Source of the DNA: Tribonema minus
Lineage: Eukaryota; Sar; Xanthophyceae; Tribonematales; Tribonemataceae
DNA length: 64,000 nt
Direction: 5' to 3'
Assembly: GCA_017506865.1 (NCBI GenBank)
Contig: JAFCMP010000030.1
Span: 186,001 to 250,000 of the forward strand
Shown: in pieces, positions 55,109 to 64,000 of the stretch
Position numbering within the stretch: the stretch's first letter is position 1
Layout of the letters: each line of letters starts with the position of its first letter
The notes under the pieces: generated by a model
Database searches by the model: none
What the model was told of the DNA's origin: nothing
What the model saw: the letters and a program-made list of their open reading frames with translations, nothing else
Program-made: the position numbers and the translations under genes

Positions 55109-57780
55109 GCGCTGATGCGCATGAGGGGGGGGGGGTATGTATGTAACCATTTTACGGTTTGTGTTGTTAAACCCGTGCTTACGATGGATGTTGTCATACT
55201 TGAAGTCGTACTTGAAGTACATGAAATGGTCGTACTGGAAGTACACGGACTGCAGCAGGGCTCTGGTCTGCAGCCCTCCTGACCACTGCGCGTACCTCAT
55301 CACAAAATGCGAACGCACGTTGATGTTTGTTGCACGCTGGTGTGCTTCTCTATCGATATCTGTGCCTCGCTCTTGAGAAGTGCATGACTGACTTGCAAAT
55401 GGTGTGAACGCGTTGTGAGCTGACCTAGAGTGATACCCAGGCAGTGCATGCGATGTGTCAATGACCACGTCTGGTTGCCATGCGATTGATGTTGCTTGGG
55501 CGACATTCAGGTACATTGACAATGCTTCAACAACAGCCATCATATTCAGCTGGCCTTCAGATCGGTCTTTCCTCTGACCAAGAGCCATGTAATTCTGCAT
55601 TCTTTGCATCTGACACGAACATTGTACATCGTAGTCCATTGATGCTGTTGTACGCTTTACAGCCATAACGCGCTTTAAGCGCCTGGTTGCGCACTCAACA
55701 AAGAACGAAAGAACGTCAGTGCATTGCAGCTCGAGGTCAGTAGACTAGGTAAATACAAAGCATCATCAAAGTAACATCAAAGAAGGGGCAATACACAGAG
55801 GTAAACCAGAGCCTTCAAAAGAGCTTTGCCATCAAGAAGGGGCAATGACCCCCGGCTTTGGTACATTACGTCACCAGCCTAGATCATGCCATCAACCTGG
55901 CGCACACCAAGCTGCTCGCACCACGTCTTTGTGCACCCAATTCAATCATTCATCTCTCGAATCCCCCCCGCCCCCATCCCCCCACCTGTACCCCACCACC
56001 ACCCTGCCATGAGAAGCTCACAACAGTCCACCACCTTTAGCCTGGAAGCTCAGATTGCTAGCCTGCGGTCAAAAGCGGCCTTGAACCCTATAAAAAACAT
56101 AACGTGCTGCGTAAAGCCAACAGCGTTTGCACCCCGAAGCCGGCCCATGGACGCAGGTGTGCCAGAGTTTGTAGAGCTCTGCCGTTGCCAGATGCATCCC
56201 GGGCAGCTGCTGCCAACGCCATTAGTCTGCTCGTGCTCGGCTTCAGCAACCAAGGGGTGATCATCTGCAGGCGCAGACCCGGCACACAGCTACACAGCTG
56301 TGACATGTCCATGCTGCATGACCGACGCCCTGGCGTCTCGGAACATCACAGAGCCGCCATGACCACATTGCACACTGCTGGAGGTGAGGTCTGGAGGTAT
56401 GTAGGTATCTGAAGCACCTGGAGGCAACAACCAGCCACACTAATGCAGCATGTAGTCGGTTCATGTTGCCAGGAGCACGTAACCTCATGTGTTGCTGGAA
56501 CCCCGGTGCACTTGTCAGCGGTTGCAGAGGAGCCCATAGCAATCCCACAAGGTTCGAGTCTGAATCTATGCATGGCTGGCTCAGAGTTACCCACTTACAC
56601 GCTGCTCATGCTCCCCGCTCCATTCCGCAGGCAAGCGTGGTCCCCTGACAGCAAATGCTGCCACACTACATCAGATCCACATGGATCTCCATGATGCAAA
56701 TGCCATCACGCGCTTTAAAAAAAAAACAATCCAGCAAAGCATTGCTGCAGATATCGACACCAGCTCCTTCGCAGTTGCCCTGATGCTGATGTCCAGGGGC
56801 TCGTTTGATGATGCAACTGGTACTGCGCTGTACCTCTCCCTCTTGCGCGAGTGCTCGTGTGGTTTATATCTGCGTGCGATTGAAAGGCAGGGGGGGGGGT
56901 GAGTGTGAGGACAAGCTAAGCTCGACGCCACAATTGGGATGCGGCGCATTACACGAGCAGGTCCGGATGTCAATCTTGGCGAGATTTAAGCGCCGCACAG
57001 GCCACGAGGCAAACCTCATCAAAGCCAGGCGGTGTAGTTGATCGCCGCACAAGCAAAATCTTAGATGTGAGCCATCAAGACACAGCTGCTTTGCGTGTGC
57101 TCTACCCCATCCCTCAAAACAAGAAAAAAACCATTTTACCATGCAGTTGAAATACTAGGCAAGGCGTTGCGGATGACAAGTATACAACAGCACACCGGTG
57201 CGTCAACGAAGACATATCTTGCTGCAAACTCACGCCTTCTTCTTCTTCATCATCGTTGACTACGTGCGCAATTATTGCAGCCTGCACCAACTCAACAGGA
57301 GGCCGCCATGTCATGTCGTAGAAAACTCACCGCAGTCATGTCCACAGGATGCACTGCCGTCCACTGAATTGTGATGATGCTCGTGGCAGTGGTGATCTGC
57401 GATGCGCGCAGTGAGGGGGCCCTTTGAGCAGCGGCTAAAGCTGGCAGCCACCTTTGACGCTGAGGCCAGCAACCATCAGCTTCGCAGGCTACAGGCGAGA
57501 GTGAATTCGAAGTGCGAGATCCAGGCTGCTCCAAACAAGGCCATTCTCGAAGAGAGATTCAATACGAAACCGTTTTTTTTTCATCGTTTTCCCCCAACTA
57601 ATCTGCGGCTTCCAATGGCATGCATGCACTCACACAGGACAGGTGTGTGGCGGCAGCCTTTATTGAAAAGGTAACTGATCAGCAGCAGGCTCTCTGACAG
57701 CCATGGCCATGCAATGAAGGCACATTTAAAGTGGCAGTGAGTGCCGCGAGCAGAAAAACAGGCAGTTGAAGCTATTCAGG
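55109..57780. other. Intergenic region between G-alpha and kinesin
   Basis: A G run and a TATGTATGTAAC word (a possible TGTAA polyadenylation-type signal) lie within 40 bases of the G-alpha stop. A short tandem CGTACTTGAAGTACA-type repeat occurs near 55,197-55,247. Other open frames lack recognisable domains. A second G run is at about 56,889. Confidence 0.45.
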
Positions 57781-60700
57781 ATGGCGAGCACGCCGGCAAG
57801 CCCTGCGAGTGCACCGCCAGTTAGCGCAGATGAAGAAAGCGGTGCCGATAAGATACGAGTGGTCGTCAGAGTTCGGCCTCTGTCTCAGGCAGAACAGCAG
57901 GCGGATGCGTCAGCTCTTTGCCTCAAAAGGCTCAGCCCACAGTCCCTCAAGTACGGCACAGACGAGGAGAATGCCGACTCAGGCATGACCTTCACGTTTG
58001 ACCAGGTGTTCTGGAGCGAGTCTCAGCAGCAAGTTTGTGATAAGGTGGGCGTATCGGTGGTGAGGAATGCCTGGAAGGGCCTCAACTCAAGCGTGTTCGC
58101 CTATGGCCAGACCGGCTCCGGCAAAACGCATACCATGACAGGCCAGTTAGACGACTTGCAGGGCGAAGGGCTCATTCCCAGAATAAGCAGGTGTCTCTTT
58201 GACAGTGTAATCGCTTTTCAAGCCGCAATCGCTGCCTCTCCGGGCGACAACGCCTCACCACACGGCCAACCCCAGCAACAGCCGTCTCAGGCGGAAGCGC
58301 TGTTCAGCACGGACGCCGCAGCAGACGAAGCCATCACCAGCTTCAAAGTGGTGGCCACCTACTACGAGATCTACAACGAGAGGGTCATCGACCTGCTGGG
58401 TGAAACTGATGCCGCCAGCCCCCGCGCCGCGCTGCGCGTGCGAGAGCACCCCACCCGGGGGCCATTTGTAGAGGGGGCTGTGATGAGGGAGGTGGGGGGG
58501 TGGGCGGATCTGGCGCAGCTGCTCAGGCGGGGGAACAGGGCGCGCACGGTGGCGAGCACAAAGATGAACGCGGCGAGCAGCCGGTCGCACGCCATTCTGC
58601 AGCTGTCGTTTGTCCAGACGCGCATATATGGCGCGGACGACGGAGGCGGTGAGTTGTGCATACGCAGCGGCTATAATTATGTGTACCTCATTGTGTTTGA
58701 CCATTCATATATCGTGGTAACTATGACATGGTGCCGCATGTGGAGCTGCTGTGGGAGGCATGCAGACCTGAGTGCTGGCATCATGTGCTGAGCATCACCA
58801 ATGTCTTGCAGCAGAGGCGTAAAGCTGCGCCGTAAAGCCGCATCAATACCGCGATTGTGTCGAAACTCTGCCACAAGCAACAGGTTGGCACTGATGCCTT
58901 GTTGAAGTGCGTGAGAGTAGGAGAGCAGTACTGGTGAGGCTCTCAAAGGCAGCGATCAGCTGTCCGTCTTCGCCATGCCTGCAAACGAAGCTGTCGAAGT
59001 GCGTGGGGTTGCAGGCATCGCAGGCGCCGCATTTGAATGCTTCTGATGACACCTCAATGTTTACTCAGCTGCCATGTGCAACCGCAGCTCAGACACCAGT
59101 GCGCAAGATTGACAGTGCATTGCACGCATGCATGAACAGTGACGCTTCATCGGCAAACATGCTCCAAACAAGCTGCCAAAGCCATTGAGCACTCACCGCG
59201 ACTCCGCTGCTGCACCGCGGCAGGCGGCAGCGGCGGCGGCATGCGCGCCGTGGACAGGGAGTCCAAGATCACGCTCGTAGACTTAGCAGGGTCCGAGCGA
59301 GCAGACAAAACCGGCGTCACTGGCGACAGGCTCGTGGAGAGTGGCAACATCAACAAGTCGCTGCTGGCGCTGGGGAGCGTCATCAACGCGCTGGCCGAGA
59401 GCGTGACTTCAACTTCAACTTCAAGTGTGTTTGTGCCGTACCGCAACAGCGCGCTGACGTGGCTCCTGCGGGAGAGCCTGGGGGGCAACGCGCGCAGCGT
59501 CATGGTGGCCACGCTGTCGCCATCGGCGCTGCAGCGCGAGGAGACAGGTCAGACTTCAATGTCTTGTTGAAGTTGTGTGAGCAGCACACTTCAAGTCTAA
59601 TCAGAGGTGGTACACAGCAGCAGCTGGGGTACTCATTTGTGGGGTTATGTGCCACCAAAGGTGGTGGTGTTGGTGTCGTCATACGTGTGGCAATGTAGAG
59701 TTGGGCCAGGTAGGCAGCGCCCTGTGACAATTGCAGCGCCATGCAGCAGCAGCATGCTGCACCAAAAGCATGCTGCAGATGAGAACAAAATTACTCGTGG
59801 GAGACCATACAGCGCTCATATACCTCTTGTCAGTAGCGGGAGTGTTTGTGTTGCGACTAAACTTTCTTTGGAGCACCAGCTTACATCTTGCCTTGAATAT
59901 GGCTTTGTACGAGCGCGCGCTGCTCCCGGGGCGCCACTGATTTGACCTTGAGTCTGTAACTGTCATTTCAGTGCAATTGTCACCTAACTGATGCTGTGAA
60001 CCAGCATCACTGTCTGTCCATCGTAAGTGTGATGTCATCGCATGTGTCACTCACTACATGGTCTAAATCAGTGCCATGTTCCGTGTATCAATACGCGCGT
60101 GTCACACTCAGGGTCTACACTGCGTTATGCGGAGCGTGCCAAGCGCATCAAGACGCACGCCACAGTCAACGAGGACCCCAACGTGGCAATTATACGGCAG
60201 TTACGTGCAGAGATAGAGGCCCTGAAGGCCGCGCTGCGAGAGCACATGGAGAAGAGCAGCGGCAGCGGCAGCAGCAGCGGTTTGGCTGGCAGCAGGTGCG
60301 CACGCGAAGTTACTGGTATGTTGTAAGCACCTTCACACATTACATCATACTGTCTTTAACTTGTGATGACGCGCCATACTCCACTTCATGTCGTTGCAGT
60401 GTAGCCGCAGCGGCGGTACGGCATTACCTCTGCTCAACAGTCCCCAGGCGGTGATGATGCAGATATGCTGTCGCACGTTTCGAGCCTCAGTAGTCATTAT
60501 TAGCCTCATGCAGGTGTACTGCAACCCAAAGCACAATTGCGGTCATCATTGCTCAGCTTGAATGCTGCATGCGCACTTTCCGCAGAGGCCACGTGGCAAC
60601 AGTGCTCATTAACAACACCCTGCTGTAGATTCGAAGGTCAATATTGCTCGGCCTGAACATGCACTGCATGTATACATACCAAAGATGCCAACATCAATAC

Positions 60701-63700
60701 CGCTCGGCCTGACCATGTTTTGCATTTATACCTCCCGTATCTGCGGCTGCAGCAGCGGCACCGCAGCAGCGCTCGCCAACAACGCTCTGGCAGTACGAGC
60801 GCTAAGGAGCAGCATTGCTGAAGTCGTGAGGCGAACTTCAATGCCTTCTTACGTTGTGGGTGGAGCGGCAGCTGCAGCCGCCGCGGTGTCGGAGTTGTCA
60901 GACGAGGGTAGCGATGATGATGACGACTTGCTGGGGGGCAGAAGGAGGGGAAGGGGGGGCAGGGGGGAGGGGGTCAGGATGGCACGAAGCAGCGGCAGTC
61001 ACAGCAACAGGTGCGTGAATGGTGGCCGTTTCTGGTACACTTTATTGCAACTATATAATGTGCACTCTTGTGTACTCTGCAGCGCAGTTGCAGCAGCAGA
61101 TGTCTGAGTGGTCAAATTGCCTTGCAGGATTTGTGGGGTGTGCTCTTGTGCACTCTTAGACATGGTGGCCAGTTGTACTGCGAGCAGCGACGTGCACTTG
61201 TGCGTACTCTGCCGGAGCATGTAAGCAGCAACACCCATCCTCTCTATGCTGATGGACATCGCATGCTGGTGGCGGTTACAGCGGTTCCACGCTGATGCGA
61301 GTGACGAACGTAAGATAGATTCACTTTCAGCAGCGCGAAACAGCTATGACAGTACGGACAAGGTGAGCTGGAAGACAACAAACCAATGACGCATCTCCTT
61401 CGAGACAGGGATGTATGCCATACCAACATTCAGTCAGGCAGTGCGTCTATCTTGCAGATTCCGATGATCACCGTCTGGGCCTCAGGGTCATTGGTGTCAT
61501 GTGATAAGTCAGGGCGAAAGTGGGGGTTGGGGTTGTGAAGTTGTTCATCAGACAAATGCGTAGACCATGCCACCAGAGCCCTGGAGTGGCTGCTGGTGTT
61601 ATTGATCATCTCCAGTTTTAGAGCTTTGGAAAGCGCTGTTAAACTTCATGTTGAACTTCATTGCCCAGCGCAAAGGCAAATCTGTGTCAGCATGCAGGCA
61701 ACTCACTGCCATCAACTGAAAAGAAGCTAGGACTCACTGGCAACTACTTACAGCAACGTACCTGTTGCAAGTGCCACCAGACTTCAGCTCAAAGCTGTGT
61801 GGATGTAGCATTAGACCATCTGTAAAATGAGGTTACAAACTGACGGTGTGTTTCTGGCAGCAAGTACTGTTTGTGTTTGCCCTGCACCTGTTGACGATAT
61901 CAGTTAAAGACATCAGAGTGGCTGCCGCTTGCCAGCAAACAGCCAAACCCATGATGGCACTGATTGTTGAACTTCAACTTCAGAGCAGGTCACATGATTA
62001 TTGGCCTCCATTACTTGCCATCATCGTGAGAAGTGCAATAACAGTTGCTCAATTTGGAATGCACTCTAGAGACCACCACACGGCTGTTTAATCTCGTAGC
62101 ACCAGTGATGCCCACAAAATTTCCACACTCGACGCAGCATGATGTACCTCAACTTCAACAATACGATATGTTGCCCACCTGGTGTGCCCCATGCAGGCCC
62201 ACAAGGCCGCCCCATCTACCGGCAGGCCCCTACCCCCACCGCCCACTGCCGAGCGCAAAGGCTCCTCAGACTCCGCTTCCACATCAACAGTGTCGCTTAG
62301 CCCACAAGAGCGTACATCGCGCTACAGCTGTGCGGCCACTGTGTGGGGGGGGGGCAGTGCGCAAGGGGGAGGGGCATCGTGTCGCGCGAGTGAGCGCTCG
62401 GAGGGGGGGTCGCTGCTGGCGCAGCTGCTGCAGCAGACGGCGGCGTGCATCGCAGGTGCGTCACACTTGAATTTTGCGTGTGCGCCACTTGAAGTTTGCA
62501 TCGTGATGCGCAAGTGCCGTAACTGTGTGTGCTGCTGCACCGGCAGTAGCAGACGGCGTGCATCACAGGTGCGTCACTCTTGAAGTTCACTTTGTGATGT
62601 GCAAGCGCTGTAAGTGTGCTGGTGCAGCTGCTGCAGCAGACGGCATGCATCGCAGGTGCGTCATACTTGAACTTTGCGTTGTGATGCGCAAGTGCCGTAA
62701 GTGTGTGCTGATGCAGCTGCTGCAGCAGACGGCAGGCATGTGGTCAACGAGTATGCACGTATGCAATGCGTCTTGCAAAGACATTCACTCGCTGGCCTGC
62801 GCCTGCGCTGCCCGTACCTACCTACCCTGTACAACCAGCTCTCAACATACACTCAACAAAAATACGTATCGTTGCAATGCAATAGTAACACAGATGCACT
62901 GGCCTACATTTGCGCTGCATGTCCCGAGCCCGGTCCGTGTTCCAAGCGTGGTCCATCATGCAATGATTCGACGGCGCACGGCACCCAAATCCCTGAGCTA
63001 ACCCTAACCTAACCCTAAACCTAATCTCACCCTAAGCCTACCTATACATACCCTGTGCCTGCCTTGCAGGGGTGCGCCGCTTCGACCGCGCCGCCGCCCA
63101 AGCAGCCACCGCAGCCCACACCACGGATGAGCAGACGCAGCTGCTGACAGCTGCCATGCTTGCAGCGCTGCCCGACATCATCGCCGCCAACACCACCGCT
63201 CAGGCACTGGGCGTGCCGGGCGTAACGGTGCCCATCTACAGCCCCGCCATCATCTGCTGCTCGCCAACAGAGGCCGCCGCTGCTGACGCTGACGCTCAGC
63301 ACACCTCGGAAGATGGCACTCAAACTTCAACTTCAACTTCAAGTATACCGCATCTCGCGCACCCGCACTCATTCAGCGGCAGTGCCCCGCCAGTGCCGCC
63401 CCGCCCGCACTCCGTCTCTCCGGGGGGGTACGGGGGCGGCGGAATTGGGGAGGGGGGTACCGCAGCGACCCCCGTCATTTCCGCAGCCGCGCTCGGCGCC
63501 GCGGTCGCAGTTGAAGTTGCGCTGGGCGCGAAGCGGCGCCACATGGCCCTCGCAGAGCTGCGCGCGCACACGCAGCGGCTGCGCGCATGCGCTGCAGCGG
63601 CGGCAGCGGCGCCGGGCTCGTCCTCCGCCCCCGCAACGCCGCAGCAGGACGTTGTGGCGCGCGCCGCCGACCTGCCGTGCGGCGGCGAGAGGCGCGTCGG

Positions 63701-64000
63701 CGCCGGCGCGGCGCCGCTGCTGCCGCTGCTCAGCGCCGCGCGCGCACAGGGCTGCGCGCCGCTGTGGGACGCGTGCGGCGCGCGCGGAGTCGTGGCGCGC
63801 GTGCACTGGTCCGCCGCCACCAGCTGCGCCCTACGCGACGTGGCCCCCGGGGAGCTGTTCACGGTGACGGTGGAGGTGCTGAGCATTGATGTCTTGGCGG
63901 CGCCGCTGCTCGCCGCGGGCTGCGCGCTGTCGCTGCGCTGCGGCGCCTTCGACAGCGACGCGCTGCGCAACAGCATCGGCGATGTCGGCGGAGGCGGCGG
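57781..64000 (+). CDS. Kinesin motor protein, kinesin-3-like, incomplete at right edge
   Basis: Exons at 57781-58648, 59224-59547, 60112-60295 and 60753-61010 join in phase; 62197-62455 and 63070 onward also join in phase with each other. The link from 61010 to 62197 is not in phase, so one short exon is probably unrecognised. The motor domain has [11 protein letters not shown], the P-loop [15 protein letters not shown], switch [11 protein letters not shown], switch [16 protein letters not shown], then [18 protein letters not shown] and [18 protein letters not shown]. The neck reads [13 protein letters not shown] and [18 protein letters not shown]; the NEDPN segment is typical of kinesin-3. 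It should move cargo along microtubules using ATP. A Gln/Pro/Ala-rich insert sits near residues 155-185. The last exon stays open to the end of the window in one frame over about 930 bases, GC-rich, with no recognised cargo domain. The start is the first ATG, at [10 protein letters not shown]. Confidence 0.93.
62418..62745 (+). repeat. Four tandem copies of a kinesin exon end and donor
   Basis: The true exon end is CTGCTGCAGCAGACGGCGGC, then GTGCATCGCAG|GTGCGTCA. Copies follow at about 62,530 (GTAGCAGACGGCGTGCATCA with CAG|GTGCGTCA), 62,627 (GCTGCTGCAGCAGACGGCAT with CGCAG|GTGCGTCA) and 62,718 (GCTGCAGCAGACGGCAGGCA). Each is followed by similar intron text containing TGTGATGCGCAAGTGCCGTA. Unit spacing is about 90-110 bases. 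Confidence 0.92.
62996..63045 (+). repeat. CCCTAA-like tract just upstream of a kinesin acceptor
   Basis: Degenerate CCCTAACC units run up to about 25 bases before the CCTTGCAG acceptor at 63,069. Each supplies a CTAAC word, which resembles a branch-point consensus, in pyrimidine-rich surroundings. Confidence 0.8.

Noticed and set aside
60401-60452. Extra kinesin exon after a TTGCAG acceptor
   Set aside because: Splicing 60,295 directly to 60,753 is already in phase, and including this piece gives no recognisable sequence.

Overview
This is a eukaryotic nuclear window. The evidence is spliceosomal GT-AG introns, a heterotrimeric G-protein alpha subunit, a kinesin, eukaryotic tRNA genes, many transposable elements and scattered telomere-like TTAGGG/CCCTAA tracts. 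A modular type I polyketide synthase of the FAAL-ACP-KS-AT-KR-ACP-terminal-domain kind, with GC-rich, alanine-rich exons in a less GC-rich background, suggests a unicellular alga or similar protist. The sequence alone does not fix the lineage.
Layout. 1-3.6 kb: no convincing gene. 3.6-9.5 kb: two long inverted arms enclosing a Gag-like reading frame. 9.7-24.6 kb: a nest of repeats made of at least five copies of an unidentified coding module (often in opposed pairs), an inverted duplication carrying a tRNA-Asn gene, one orphan dysferlin-domain exon, and two direct copies of a decayed C5 cytosine DNA methyltransferase. 25.6-30.06 kb, minus strand: a broken Ty3/gypsy retroelement whose 5' part carries the end of a third, related methyltransferase. 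30.06-40.19 kb, minus strand: a degenerate type I PKS that meets the retroelement inside its terminal membrane domain. 40.2-49 kb: a tRNA-Asn gene, three short inverted-repeat DNA elements (one hAT-like with a perfect 8-bp target duplication) and small uncharacterised reading frames. 50.2-55.1 kb, plus strand: an intact five-exon G-alpha gene. 57.8-64 kb, plus strand: a kinesin-3-like gene running off the right edge.
The most unusual pattern links the three large genes. The edge of an exon, with its splice site, is repeated in tandem inside the adjoining intron: about eight decayed copies in G-alpha intron 4, three in G-alpha intron 2, four in the kinesin and several sets in the PKS. TTAGGG-like tracts often lie among these copies. 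One 23-nt telomere-like insert in a PKS exon begins GT and ends AG, and excluding it keeps the ketosynthase frame. This suggests that introns in this genome grow, or arise, by tandem duplication of exon borders and telomere-like insertion. The second theme is repeated association of cytosine methyltransferase sequence with mobile DNA.
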